This document shows, piece by piece, positions 11,606 to 23,959 of a DNA stretch of 64,000 bases (the stretch's first letter is position 1; each line of letters starts with the position of its first letter). The position numbers were made by a program, and so were the translations under genes. Origin of the DNA: Rugalucina vietnamica (lineage: Eukaryota > Mollusca > Bivalvia > Lucinida > Lucinidae); assembly GCA_964017185.1 (NCBI GenBank), contig OZ024873.1, positions 44,874,760 to 44,938,759 on the forward strand, read 5' to 3'. The notes under the pieces are model-generated. The model saw only the letters and a list, made by a program, of their open reading frames with translations. It had not been told where the DNA came from and made no database searches.

Positions 11606-12115
11606 TCAAGACTTAGGAGTATTAGCATGGATATCAAGATCAGAAACAAGTTTATTGAAATTAAAAATTGTATTTCTGATTGGTTTGTTATATTTGTAAC
11701 AAATAATAGGAGGTTCTGAATTTTGGAAGTAGGTAGGTATAGACTGTATCACTGATTTATCCTGGAATATGCTTGGTAAATCAATAAAGTCAATTCCTTT
11801 ATTGATGAAAGGAATTTTAATAAAACTTCTAATGTGATTAGATTCGGAATCGATAAATGGACGAAGAGCATGCTGAGTATAACATCTTGTTAACAGTGCA
11901 GCGTCATACATTTGATGATTTCTATCGTAAAATCTATTAGCCTCTGTGTCCAAAGAACGTAATGCAGCAATAGGTAGAGAACTAAGATACGACAGCATTG
12001 GATGTCGACCGTGAATCCTTAGTTTAACAGCTAAATCATTAAGAGAAATGTTCAATTTCAATGCAGCGAATACATTCTTAAAACCAGAAGATTGTGTCAA
12101 TGATCCTAGAAAAAC
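11606..12115 (-). pseudogene. N-terminal part of the Penelope-like polyprotein
   Basis: A minus-strand frame of about 165 residues contains KNVFAALKLNISLNDLAVKL, HGRHPMLSYLSSLP and DTEANRFYDRNHQMYDA. I recall this type of sequence just upstream of RT in Penelope-like proteins of marine invertebrates (from memory, not searched). It lies upstream of the RT frame on the same strand, and the two are separated by the 9284-11521 insertion. It is not intact. Confidence 0.65.
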
Positions 12116-12359
12116 TCATACAATCAACCTGCTCTAACTGATTATTACACAATTGTCCGTATAATTATACCGAGGTAACTGGCTTCAAATTGTACAAAGG
12201 CTACACCCAGCATAGGCCTTAACCTTTGAAATGAATTTTCCTGAGAATCCTATTTCTCCATTCCCCGTGGAGCTTCACATCTCATCAAACAATTAGTTTT
12301 CTGAACAACAACTTTTTTCAAAAGAAATTGTTGAACATTTTTCTTTTTATAAAAACATT

Positions 12360-12537
12360 GTGACAATTACGTTATAGCATACATTTATTCATAGCATATC
12401 TTGGGATACAGATTCAAATAAGTCATTCGACTTCTTTCTGGATCCCATTTGTATAATGTTTGTATTCATATCTATTTATGCTGCTTTACTGTTATATGAA
12501 CTGTGCATGTACAAATGAAATAAAAGTTTAAACCAAA
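12360..12537 (+). mobile_element. 3' tail of a truncated LINE
   Basis: Untranslated AT-rich sequence ends in tgcatgtacaaatgaaataaaagtttaaacc. This closely resembles the 3' terminus of the full LINE at 25942 (gaataaatatgtttaaact on the minus strand). No coding part is retained. Confidence 0.5.
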
Positions 12538-12669
12538 CCCATAGGCCTTCTGGTTCTGGAGAAGAAGATTTTTTTAAAGATTTTTGCTATTTATAGCCAT
12601 GGCGGCCATCTTGGTCATGTGACCTTGACCAATTATACAAACTTTCATTCACTCTTCCTAAGAATGCCC

Positions 12670-15600
12670 AGGGTCTCTATAGAAGGGGTCAAGAAACTAT
12701 GTATTGATTTTTCCAATAATCAAAAACTCAGGTATGCCAAGTACCATATATACAGACAGTGTAAGAAGTTGTTAAAACAACTTACTCAAAAGTGAATTTA
12801 TCACGGTAAAAATCGTGAAAACCAATTAAAGATATTAAATACATTCCAATAAGCAATGCATCATATCAGCTTCACATTCATACAATTTTCAACAAAATAA
12901 ATTGCGCAATGCTCCAGAAAATTGTGAAAATGCATGAAAAAATGTGAAAATGGACACTGTGGTACATATTAAGTCAAAACATATATAAAGGGGGTGTTAC
13001 AAATGTGCCCACGCATGGATTTTCTTTAAATTTTACACATAAGTAGGTCATCATATATGAGCTACGAAAATGTATATATTGAATTAAATAATTAATTATA
13101 GGACTCAGGAGACAACCTTGGCCCACTCCCACAATGACATGATACCTGCCCTCATCTTTGTGTGTCGTAAAATTTAAGTTTTATAATTTTCTAAGATTTG
13201 TCAAGAAGGTTGGCTCGAGAACATCCCAGGCATTAAACTTATACCATAAAATCATTTTACAGAAGTATTATATTGATTTCCTAATTAAATAATTATAAAA
13301 TTTCTCAATTTTTTCTCGAAAATTTAGAAAAAATACCAAATTCTACTTAAAAGATAAGTATGTTCCAGTCTTTGTCAAGATACCATATTTGCATAAAAAG
13401 ATGCCATATATATCCTCTTGATATGAGCAAAATTTCATGATAATTCAAAGCCGGTAACATTGTCATTTTTTACATTGTATACATGTAGGTCACTTTTCAT
13501 AATTTTAACAAAATGTTGAAATTGCTCCAAAACATCGCAAAAAGGTTTTGGATTATGACCATAATGCACATTTATGACACACATTGTGCTTAGACAACCC
13601 TGAACGGCATATGTATGTAGTTACATTTATGTAACTGAGTGGCCACCTGTTGGGAAATAGCAGTTCTGTTGGCAAACTGTACATTCTCTTTATACAAGTA
13701 ACTATTTGTTATTTCATTGTTTTCCACATGGGATTTTAGGTTGAACCTTGGTTCTAATTGCAGCAGCTATTGGCCATTGCTTACTTTTGCCAAAAAGATG
13801 TTATTCATTATGGTTTTCTACAATCTGTTTTTCACACTTGACTGTTTTCTTTAGGTTTAGAACGATATAAAGTAATTCTAAAATAGCAGTGAGACCAAAT
13901 GGCTTACAGTTTGCCTTCAGCTGAATCAATGCTTAAAGTTCTGAATTATTCTTATGATGAAATAATAGAGGATGTTTAACTTTGTTTAACTGATAATCAT
14001 ATATATGCTTCTCATATAGGAGTGAGACAGGGAGGTCCATGTGGAATTGTCTCGTAGTGATAAACTGAATCTGATATTATTATTTCTTACTCTTGGACCA
14101 ATAGTATTTTATTGTAAAAGACACAAGTGGAAATACAGACAAATGTTCAGTGTATATTACTTTAACATACCAATTCCATGTTTTATTTTTTACAGGGAAA
14201 GCTAGAGTACCTCCAATATCGCTTACTGTACCCAAATTTTATAACTTTGATTTTCAACATACAATCTGATTTTGATCTTTACATGAAACTAAAAAAGACA
14301 TAAATTATGTTAAGTCATATGCCATAAGTATTTTAAGCATTTAAAGCATTCAGTCAAATACAACATCACTGCATTACATACGTTACCCACATAAATGCTT
14401 GCAAAATAAACACCAAACCAAAATCTCTTATAAAATGTATGCACTTAGGCTGATTATGAAGTATGTTTTATCGTTAAAGCAAGTCCTCTTCCTATATTCA
14501 GCCTATTTAAAACATATATATTGTACGTTACATACATTACATCAATCAAAACTGAATATTCAAGTTAATAATTTCTTGGTAAAAATTAGATTTAATAAAG
14601 TACGTTCTGTAATATCATGACAAACATCTTGTAGACAAATTAGACTCCTTTCATATTGGTTACACAAGCCTGCAAAAGTACTAAGATAGGGTTTGCATAA
14701 ATATAAAGCATTCAATGGTGAATGAATGTCAGAAAAACAGATTGGGTTATGAGCTTATAATCTTTTCTTGAGTTTAATATCGCGGTACATGTATTGTGAT
14801 GTTCAATGAAATGTAATTTCTTAATTTATAATTTTGTAAAATGCTAATTAAATAAGGATAAATTGAATGCAATTGAAGAGCCCCATGATTTAGCATGTGT
14901 ATTAACTAGTCACATATAACATCCTTTTTAAATAAGAAGAAAAAGTTCAGCTCTTAAAGGTCGTATCATATGAATATTGTTCACAGTACAAGTTTGCGCT
15001 AAATGTAACATATGTAACAAATAAAAAGAGTACTGACAGACAACTTCTGAATTCAGGAAAATCAATAATATTGCATTTTAAACCCTGCAGTTATACTTAT
15101 GTGATGTTTAAACACAAAACTTTATTGAAATCTTTAAATTATTTTAAGTCTGTCCAAACGGTAACTTATGTAACAGGGTATAAGGTGTGTGTGTTGGATT
15201 TCATTAAAAACATGCTTTAATAATATTAATTGCTTATACAGTCATAAATCAATTATCAAAGTACTTTGTAATTATTATTGAAAAGTTAACACTTGGATGA
15301 ATAAGGGTCATGTGTAATGAATGTAACAAAACACCATGTTACCGGTCCACGATTTTCGTGAAATTTCAGGAATATATTCCTAACATATGTGGGCAGTTTT
15401 TATATTAAAATTGTGTCTTGACAAAGACTGGAACACAGAAAAAATTTAATTCAAATTCTACCTCTTTTAAAATAAGCAGGTGAAAATTGGGGTTACGTGT
15501 ACATGGAAATGACTGCTTCTCCACTATCTTGATACCAACAAAGTCATTTATAGTATCAGCAAACTTACCAATGACTACTTTATTTCTGGAAAGCTTCCAA

Positions 15601-16037
15601 CATTTGCTTTATGAATCGTTGTTCACTATAGAAACGTTTAAAGTGGGTGCCCTTAGCTATCATAGTGACGTCATATATTATGTCATAATTTGCCAGTGGA
15701 ATTGAATTTACAAGGGAATACACCATTATTATAGCAGTCATAACCAAGACAATTAATGTACAAAATTTCATAAAATTCCATGCGTGGGCAAACTCCCATG
15801 TTAATTTCCCATACCCTGTAACAGGCCCTTCCTAACTATAGTACTATTATTAATGTATACTGGATAATTTAGCATGTTCTGATATAGAAAAAAATGAAAT
15901 AATTAATATCAGGACTATGGTAAATTGACATTAATTATAAAATTTGAATGTATGTTTTTAGGTGAGTAAATACGAAACTGACATACAAGAATTTTGAACA
16001 TAGGACAAAGATTCTTGACCCCTTCTATAGAGACCCT
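12670..16037. mobile_element. 3.4-kb element with very long, diverged inverted arms
   Basis: The ends (C)AGGGTCTCTATAGAAGGGG and their complement are flanked by aatgcc-type sequence on both sides. Farther in, tgcccacgcatgga (about 13007) mirrors tccatgcgtgggca (about 15778), and ttccagtctttgtcaaga (about 13361) mirrors tcttgacaaagactggaa (about 15417). The arms are therefore at least 0.7 kb, imperfect and indel-rich. The CAGGG end would suit the hAT group, but I cannot align a clean 8-bp duplication. No transposase; the short ORFs inside are not supported as genes. Confidence 0.75.
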
Positions 16038-17060
16038 GAAATGCCCCATATAAAGTTTGGCTTTGATTGGCCAAGCGGTTTAAGAGAAGAAGATGTTTGA
16101 ATATTATGGTCATACACATGAATATAGCCCCGGGGTAGGGGCAGACAACCCTATGGGCCCAAAATATTTTCATAAACATAAATCTTCTGTCCATTTGCTC
16201 ATTCCTAGCAAGTTTTTCGCCATTAAATGACATTTTCCTAATTTTTCCCATTCAAATGCATGGGCAGCCCAAGTTGACATTGCTGTTTAAAAGGTCAAGG
16301 TCATCCCAGGGTTATGATTTAAATAAACATTGCCGGATGCTTCATGTCAAGTTTCAAAATCACAGGCCTTCTGGTTCTGGAGAAGAAGATTTTAAAGGTT
16401 TTTGCTATTTATAGCCATGGCGGTCATCTTGGTCATGTGACCTGGACCATTTATAAAAACTTTTTTTTTCCCTCTTCCTAAGGATGCTCCACATGAAGTT
16501 TGGCTTCGATTGGCCAAGCGGTTTCAGAGGAGAAGATGTTTCAATATTATGGAAATATACATGTATATAGCCCCGGAGCAGGGGCAGACAACCCCCAGGG
16601 GCCAAAATTTTTCCATAAACATTAATTTTCTGTCTATTTGCCTATTCCCAGTAAGTTTTACCCATTTAATAGCATTTTACCATTTTTCCGCATTCAAATG
16701 CATTGGCGACCTAAGTTGACCTTGCCGTAAAATAGGTCAAGGTCATCCTAGGGTCATGATTTATATAAACTATGATGGTCTTGCATCTCCGATGCTACAT
16801 ACCAAGTTTCGTGGAAATCGGCCCACTGGTTCTGGAGGAGAAGATTTTTAAAGGTTTTTGCTATTTATAGCCATGGCGGCCATCTTGGTCAGGTGACCTG
16901 GACCATTTATATAAACTTTCGTTCTCCCTTCCTAAGGATGCTCCACATGAAGTTTGGCTTTGATTGGCCAAGCGGTTTCAGAGGAGAAGATGTTTGAAAT
17001 TGTGAACGACGGACGACGGACGACGGACGGACGGACGACGGAGCATGGGTATACTATAAG
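16038..17060 (+). repeat. Tandem pair of ~475-bp AGCTCACC-family monomers
   Basis: 16045-16510 and 16511-16985 are two copies in direct tandem, each closing with 'catgaagtttggctt(t/c)gattggccaagcgg'. They are followed by a short array of gacggacgacgg and then catgggtatactataag. Confidence 0.85.
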
Positions 17061-17179
17061 GTAGCCGGACAACTCGGACCCAAGACAACTCGGACCCTTG
17101 GTATTTTTCGGACCCAAGACGAATCGGACCCAAGCCTGAGACATCTCGGACTCAATTTTGAGACGACTCGGACCCAACA

Positions 17180-18930
17180 ACAAGGACGATAATGCAAACA
17201 ATGTCTAATTTATTATGGAGATAAACGAGCAAAACGACAAAACAAATCATATGAATGTACTATTCATTTTGCCCATTTTCAGAACTGTAGCAATTTCCAG
17301 AATTTAAGTCAGAATTTAAGTCATTTGGAAAGTATGGAACTTTCGAAGATGGGGTACAAAATGGCTACCATCATAATGGAGAACAATATTGTTATGCTAA
17401 ACTTGCTGGTCCGTTTTTGATTATGTGATAACTTTAAGTTTGGTATAGCTTTCCACAGTCAGTTGTTATTTAGCAAATAAAACTGCAAAATTGATAGGTA
17501 TTGCAGCGTTCCAAGAAGACAATACTTAACTACATATGCTCAGAAGCAAACGTTTAGTCAGTGAAAATACATGTAAAATTCCATTGAGCCTGTTTAAATC
17601 AATGTGCATTCAAACCTCCTTGATAGCAATATAAACAATTGAATTATCATATGTGGTTTGGCCAGAGTGCATACACCAATTTTCTTTCTTATTTAAAAAA
17701 AGGAGCAATCTCCAAATTCTTAATTTTTGACATGTTAGTTTTCGAGACTGGGGCTGAATTTTGCTGAGAGATTTTCGGATTCTTGTCACTAGCAACAACT
17801 TCTATTTCACAACGCTATAAATAAAAGTAATGATTTTATCATTCATTGGGTAGTTGCAGAAATGATGTATTGCGAATAAGGCCAATGAGTGTATCAAAAT
17901 GTGCAACTTGGGTAATTTCTAATCAAATTCAGAAAGAAAGAATCTTTGCAAATTCAACAAGAAGGAACAGCTAAGGCCATCAGCAGGATAAATAGTTACG
18001 GGGCTTGTCAAAGTAAATAACAATGACAAAACTTTATCCTCTGAGTAAGCTGAGGTAAGCAAAGAGTGAATAAAATGATGTTTGTAACCTCATTTACACA
18101 ATGCTTTAGAGCTGTGGTAAAATATGCAAATAAGAAACTTGGTACTTCTAATACGAGCAAAGATAGCATGCATAAGTGCAGTAAACCACTCTTTGTGTTT
18201 GCAGTGGTGGGATGATAACAACTGTCATGCCAGAATTGCCTAACCCATGCTATTCCTAGGCCAAGTCTCGGGACAAGGAAGTAATGTGACACTGTGTGTC
18301 ATAGATATAATACGCTGGTACAATTTATGAGAGCCATGATGACATAAGCAACTCAGTACTTTCAGACACAAGTAAAGCTTGTGCAGTACTCCCCACTTGG
18401 TAGATGAGAATAATTTTTCATTAACAGGATTTGTTGTTAGTACAGCTCATGTTGCATAAATAGTGTACTGACAATATGTTTAAGGTTTTAAATTAATGAA
18501 TGAGCAGCGACCTCAGTAAAGCTTCACCAGACATTAGTTTTAGTTTGAATCTGCAGTGACTATTCAATTTTATCTGTCTAAACACCAAACATACACAAGT
18601 TTATTTAATACATAAGTAAAATATAAATGTAAGTAGTCTCATCAAATGATAAAAAGCAGCAGCTGAGCTTAATCAATGAAGTAATGCATTTATGCTAATC
18701 ACGCAATAACATACATCTTATGATTTTGTACCATACTCGATTTTTGATTGTGTAAAATTCTCCAAGTTGCTATATGATACCTTAATGAATGTACGTATGT
18801 ACAAATGCCTAAGTCAAAGCCAGCATCTCAATGCCAGCACAACCAAGCCAATATCTCTACCAGTGCAAGACATCTTTACATCAGACATCAGAGTCTCCAC
18901 AAAAACGTAAAGATCTTTCATGTCGAAAGG
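17180..18930. other. Gene-free interior of the 5.0-kb element
   Basis: AT-rich sequence with no long frame, no recognised repeat and no splice-bounded exon that I can support. Confidence 0.5.
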
Positions 18931-18938
18931 CTTTAAAT

Positions 18939-19200
18939 TCACGAAAATGTTTTGCTCTTGATCACTCTGCTGACAAACCATATAGCAAGACCGTAAACCA
19001 AACCTAATGGCGGAGTCACGTCAATGTCCAAACTCCCCAACAGTGCCAACACCTCTGTTGCTCTCCGATATTGTTTAATTAGAGGACTCAAGTCCAGAAA
19101 TGGAACACCGCGGCTTGGAGTTTGGTCAATGTCAGCCAGTATCGTTGTTTGTTTGCTCATGTTGGCGTGCCGTCGGTCGCATTTTGCCATAACGTTAAGC
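18939..19200 (-). CDS. Unrecognised exon-like ORF inside the 5.0-kb element
   Basis: On the minus strand, a Met at about 19192 (MAKCDRRHANMSKQTTILAD) opens a frame with ordinary protein composition, including VPFLDLSPLIKQYRRATEVL and LALLGSLDIDV, ending by 18939. The DNA here is visibly richer in GC and CpG than the surroundings and is preceded on the minus strand by CCGGAATTTCGG-type sequence, as in a first exon with a promoter. I do not recognise a family. It may be a captured host first exon carried by the transposon, or chance. No matching downstream exon was found. Confidence 0.3.
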
Positions 19201-19259
19201 TCGAAAAATAGCGTTTGGGCTGTTCCGAAATTCCGGTAAGCCTGATTTAATGTCAAATA

Positions 19260-20548
19260 TCCGGAATATTAGGAACAGTTTTTGGAACTAAAAGACAGAT
19301 ACTTGATAGATAATAAAATGTATATATCAGAACTGAAATTCAGATGTTAAGCTTTCACTGGATGATGAATAACATCAGTTTTAATCTCTCTGAGAGGCCC
19401 TTCGGGCTTCACATACATCAAAACAGCCTGAATTTCAATCAGTTTATATTTATCATTAACACACTATTTATTGATCTGACAGTTTCGAAGAATAGATTAG
19501 ATTGACAACTAAATTATTGAAGAGAATATGCCCTAAACAGAGGAGTCACGAAATCAAGTTTACTTATGTTCTCCATACGTAAGATAATAAAATTTTACCA
19601 ATACATATTTAATTATTGCTGTTGTGGCGGCCATCTTGACCACCATCATTATACGATAAGTAAAAAATAAAACATTAGTATCAATCTGACTCATTTGAAA
19701 TGACTCTGATTACCACCAATACTCTTATTTTCAATCATCACTTTTCTCAGGGTCAAAATTAGAAAACAACATGAAAAATAATTATTTTGTCCTTACATGA
19801 CATTGAACCTCAAGTATATCAATATCATTTTTAAATCCAAACTAACTGATGGCGATCAACACCATAAATGTATCAAATGTTTCTTGGTTTAACAAAACTG
19901 ATCAATTACAATATGAGAAAGTACAATAAAATTGGATGTGTATAAAGATTTTTAGATGAGAGTAAGTTACTTGTACATGCATCAACTGTTATAGCATTCT
20001 CTTGTTTTTGACAGCCATGTTGAACACCATCTTGAAATGACAAAAACTACAAAATCAAACAGTAGTCTCAAGAAGTACCTAAAATAACTTTATCCCCACC
20101 AGAATACCACTGGCACTAATGTTTATACAGACAAATGTAAAAGGGCATGAAAATAAGCATATTTGCACTTAAGTGACCTTTGACCTAAATCTGCACCACT
20201 TTGTTGTAACAATTGTTGCTTATTAAACCTCACAAAAGTACTAGATGTAATTTAGGGGTTATTTTGACAAATTAATTGAAAATATAACATAAGATATTGC
20301 TGATATGCTGAAATATATGAAATTTTGCACTTAGTTGACCTTTGACCTACTTTTGGGGCTCCGGGGCATTTTCAGACTTGGCATCCACCCTAGCGTGTAT
20401 TGTTACACATCAAGGAACACATTTAGCATGGATGCCAAAATGTACTCAAAAATGCCAACAGAAAAATATTTTGATGGCTTGGGAGGCCAACTATCCAGTC
20501 AACATTCACGTACATTAGTTTTCAACTAGTTTTATTTGACATTTTATG
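19260..20548. other. Gene-free interior of the 5.0-kb element
   Basis: No supported gene. It contains scattered 'ggcggccatcttgac' and 'gccatgttgaacacc' words related to the monomers elsewhere, and the repeated phrase 'gcacttaagtgacctttgac' / 'gcacttagttgacctttgac' at about 20165 and 20325. Confidence 0.45.
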
Positions 20549-20557
20549 GACATAATA

Positions 20558-21634
20558 CCCGGTGGGGGGGGGCACTCCCTGGTAAGCAGTGTACCGATGC
20601 GTGATCAAAAAAACGATGAGAAAGGGTACTTTTTTTCAAGAAGGGCAGTGCGCAGCGCTGACATCATTTAGGGTAGGCAAAATGTCGTTTTTGTGGAAAA
20701 AGGGTATGTTTTTTACAATTCTGCTAAAACGCTGTGAAAAGGGGTGGACCGAGGCGTCCTTGGCCGATATGTTTTGGGCCGAAATGACTAAAATGTCTAA
20801 AACCTAAGGGATAAGATATGATTTTCCCTTTCTGTTCAACAATGTGTGTTGCTTCAATAGAAATTATTGTTTCTGTTAATTGAGTAGTTCATACAAATAA
20901 AAATGGTTTGTATTAAATCTTGTCTTTTGTACCCTGCTCTCCATAATGCTTGCTATATGTAAGTGCTTGGTATTTATCTACTATATCAAGATTTATTTCA
21001 AGTATGTATAGAAGCCTAGTGGTGTAGTGGGAAAGCTGCTTGCCTTGTAAACCAGGGGTCAATTCCAGGCTTCTCCAGTTTTTCGTACAAGACTTAAACT
21101 AATTTCCTATCGCCATATTACCTTAGCTGTTTAGTGGGACAAAACACAAAATTAACCAACCAACCATTATTTCATATATATTTGAACAAATTCAGATGCT
21201 GAGGGCAAAGCTTGAAAGCCCTGAAACAATTTAAACCCCCAATACTTTATTACTGACCCAACAGAGCCAAAGTCTCAAAGGTGATCTTATAGGATAGGCA
21301 GGTACCTGGCATCCATCTTCCGTTACTGTAGTCTGTCTATATTTTAAAATTACTTCTCTGAAGCCATCAGGCAGATTGTTTGCATATTACACATATAGCA
21401 TCTTCACGTGGTTATAAAAGAATTATTGCATTCCAGTGTTTTAATTGACTACAGTGGAAAGGGGTACTTTTTGACGGGACACAGTGGAAAGGGTCACATT
21501 TTAAAGCCAACACAGTGAAAAGGGGGGTCAAATTTTAAATGTCGATCACACTGTTTAGGGTATGTTCAACAATCCTTTGATCACGCATCGGTACACTGCT
21601 TACCAGGGAGTGCCCCCCCTCCCCCCCCCCCCGG
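20558..21634. mobile_element. 1.08-kb TIR element with G-rich ends
   Basis: Ends CCCGGTGGGGG...CACTCCCTGG and the complement are flanked by GACATAATA (20549-20557 and 21635-21643). The TIR continues inward through taagcagtgtaccgatgcg and tgatca. Both halves then carry several 'aaaagggta' / 'aaaggggt' words, a subterminal repeat pattern. No transposase. It hosts a SINE at 21011. Confidence 0.9.
21011..21172 (+). mobile_element. tRNA-derived SINE (Thr-like head)
   Basis: The head 21011-21076 has a perfect 7-bp acceptor-like stem (GAAGCCT / AGGCTTC), an A-box-like TAGTGGTGTAGTGG, a B-box-like GGGGTCAATTCC and a loop reading CTTGTAA (anticodon TGT). The body ends gtgggacaaaacacaaaatt followed by a short (aacc)n tail. 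It is not a functional tRNA gene because the anticodon arm is poorly paired and a SINE body follows. Confidence 0.8.
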
Positions 21635-21654
21635 GACATAATAAAAATACATTT

Positions 21655-21878
21655 ATACACTGTTACGGCTGCACTGCCAAGTGTAATGGTATGTCGCACT
21701 AACATAAGTCATATTCACAGTATAGTTTTGTACATCGTGGAATGCAAATGTACTGTAAATGTAGTGTACACGTAGTTGTCATTTTTCATCTTGTATGTAT
21801 CTTATATGTTTCTGTCATAATCCTGTATGTTTTGGATTGAATGCAGATTAAATTTTGAATCTTTGAATCTTTGTAGCC
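21655..21878 (+). mobile_element. Probable LINE 3' tail
   Basis: AT-rich untranslated-looking sequence ends ggattgaatgcagattaaat followed by tandem ttgaatct words (ttttgaatctttgaatcttt), as is common for CR1/L2-type LINE 3' ends. No coding part. Confidence 0.4.
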
Positions 21879-22123
21879 ACGACCCTCTCGGCACCGGGGC
21901 GGGGTGTTATCATGCATTTATGATATCGTCCGTATATCGTCCGTCAGTATGGGTCCGATTCGTCTTGGGTCCGAAAAAGGTTTAGGTCCGAGTCGTCTTG
22001 GGTCCGAAAAGGTTTGGGTCCGAGTCGTCCCAGAAATTTTGGGTCCGAGTCGTCTTGGGTCCGAGTTGTCTGACATTCTACTATAAGCTCACCTGTGAGC
22101 CTTCGGCTCAGGTGAGCTAATAA

Positions 22124-23902
22124 AAGGCCCGCTCACACCACAGCAAGGTCGAACGTCGTGTACGTCCTGATATTCTGTGCAATTTCAATTCTAACACACC
22201 TCGCCTATATAGCCAATGGTAAAAAACGTGTTATATTGTGCAACAATTTCACAGGGCGAATAAGAGTGACGTTACTTTGTGGCATTTGTGACGTCAGCTA
22301 TCCCACAAAGCAGCGTTAGACGGTGAATGTCATTTTAGCGCACAACAAACGTAATAAGTGTGTGTAAATACCAGCATTACAGTCAAATATTTGGCGGGAT
22401 ATCTGCAATGCAATGGCGGAAAGCTGAACGATATCGACGGTTTCAGCAACATTTATTCCGTTTATTGTGTGTTAGAATCGAAATAGATCAGCTCAAGTGC
22501 GTGAATTGTTGAGTAATAATTCACTGTTTGTCGGTCAGTTGCTACGCGCTCGTGATTTGATCTTCTTTACAACTGACCTCCAAACAGTGAATTATTACTC
22601 AACAATTCACTGCTAGAGCTGATCTATTTCTTAAACATAAGCCGTCGTACTGATAACACATTACTCGTAAGTAAGGCGTGCACGATGAATACGTTATAAA
22701 TTCATGAACGTTACCTGTAAGTAATTCATACGTTCGCTTACGTTGCCATGCACAAGAGCCCACCTAGATATATTTTAGCATTTGAAACGCGTATGCATAA
22801 CGCATTACCAGCCTACGAGCAGTGTAACACCGACTTATGTGTTTCTTATCAAGACCATATAGTGGTCCGCATTGTACGTTTGCCTGACGCATTTGGGACG
22901 TATGTAGCGTATGTGAAACGTGTGAAGAACGTACTGAGCGTAAGCGCAACTAACGCGTAGCGTATTGCTCAAGCGTTTGGGATTTTATATATAAAATTGG
23001 AAGGAATAAGGGTGGTCTTCATGATTAAATAGCCACACGGAAGCGTCAAAATAATATACACGACCATAATCAATCTATTGCTAAATTGTATTCACTGTTA
23101 TGTTACATGTATAGCTTGTCAAAAGGATCACTTTTGTAAGAACTGGATGCCCTCAAAGTTTATATTCAAATTGTCGGCATTTAAAGAGCCAGAATTGTTA
23201 TAAATTAAAGTCTTCTCTAAAAACTACGCTAATTACCACGCTAAAAATCAAAGGTAACAGGAATTTAAGCAGGAAGATTCCAAAATATGCTGCCTATTTT
23301 CAGTATATCAAATAATAATATTTTGTAGCAATAGACAGTTGTTGAGGTATTGTTATGGGAGACTTTTTTTTAGCTTTAAGAAGTGTTTTAAAAAGATTGA
23401 AACAGACGTGAAAAAGTTACCAATGATTATTCTCCTTAGAAACGATAAAAGAACTTCACAAAACGTACACGAATGGATTTCTTAAGTCAGTTTTACTTAT
23501 GTATTCATTTATTTATTTTTAACTTCTTTGCTGGATATATGTTTGACTCACTTTTTTTGAAGGACGTAGAGTTCGTTTGAAGCAAGCTGTGCGTACGTTT
23601 GGGATGCGTCAGACGTGTGTTGTGCATACGCTCCTAATAAGTCACAAATACTTTACTTGTTTACGCTGGGCCTATGCTGTCATACACTTTTAAAAGCCAT
23701 GCTATTCCAGTGATACGTTATGAATAAGCTACTCATACCTTAGACATACGTTTCGTGTGCTAGACATATGCTTTGTATAAGTTAAGATAGAGCCTTTCCC
23801 GGATTTATAATATAGAATAGACAGTGTATTACATGTACAACGGAAAAAACGTACTGGATATGTTTCATACGTTGGCTAAATTGTTGTGGTGTGAGCGGAC
23901 CT
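22124..23902. mobile_element. 1.78-kb Harbinger-like MITE
   Basis: The ends aaggcccgctcacaccacagc and gttgtggtgtgagcggacct are inverted and flanked by TAA (22121-22123 and 23903-23905). A TAA/TTA duplication with a GG(G/T)CCGCTCACAC-type TIR is typical of PIF/Harbinger. The interior, especially 22640-22975 and 23580-23780, is packed with acgtat / tacgtt / gcgtat words, probably degenerate subterminal sites. No transposase is seen; the overlapping ORFs on both strands at 22748-22960 come from these repeats. Confidence 0.8.
22478..22640. repeat. Hairpin inside the Harbinger-like MITE
   Basis: The left arm aaatagatcagct..gtgaattgttgagtaataattcactgttt..ggtcagtt pairs with the mirrored copy at 22570-22632, around a loop of about 30 bases. 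It is probably a small nested foldback element. Confidence 0.8.
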
Positions 23903-23959
23903 TAAATTACGCCACTTGGTGTCATTGCCGCTGTCTTAACATTACAACATAAATATCTA

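Larger units (their letters stand above)
7090..12115 (-). mobile_element. Penelope-like retroelement, minus strand, split by a later insertion
   Basis: The reverse-transcriptase frame (7440-9283) and a second frame from the same polyprotein family (about 11527-12115) lie on either side of a 2238-bp TIR element. The 3' part includes a block at 7090-7190 (ggcttaaaccggttttac, then cctcaccct) that recurs at 44790-44895. Upstream similarity stops near 12115, so the copy is 5'-truncated or eroded. It is broken, with at least one break besides the insertion. I see no GIY-YIG endonuclease motif in the C-terminal part or just downstream, so it may be an endonuclease-lacking type or a truncated one. 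Confidence 0.8.
17061..22078. mobile_element. 5.0-kb TIR element with iterated GACAACTCGGACCC ends
   Basis: It is flanked by the 9-bp direct repeat TACTATAAG (17052-17060 and 22079-22087), which restores the host repeat sequence when removed. Each end is a cluster of five to six copies of a motif near 16 bp (ACGACTCGGACCCAAGA): 17067-17178 on the left and, inverted, 21949-22071 on the right. An 8-9-bp duplication is known for MULE, Merlin and hAT groups; I cannot decide between them. No transposase ORF is present, so it is non-autonomous or gutted. Confidence 0.85.
12540..22118 (+). mobile_element. AGCTCACC-family repeat element carrying two large insertions
   Basis: Family sequence occurs in three pieces: 12540-12669, 16038-17060 and 22079-22118. 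The middle piece has two tandem monomers of about 475 bp (each with tagccccggggcagggg, aggtcaaggtcatcc, gccatggcggccatcttggt) and ends in gacggacgacgg. The last piece ends with the terminal hairpin agctcacctgtgagcc / ggctcaggtgagct. Pieces one and two are interrupted by the 12670-16037 element, two and three by the 17061-22078 element. The monomers do not code. Confidence 0.8.

Noticed and set aside
22748-22960. Overlapping ORFs on both strands near 22.8 kb
   Set aside because: They arise from acgtat-type degenerate repeats within the Harbinger-like MITE.
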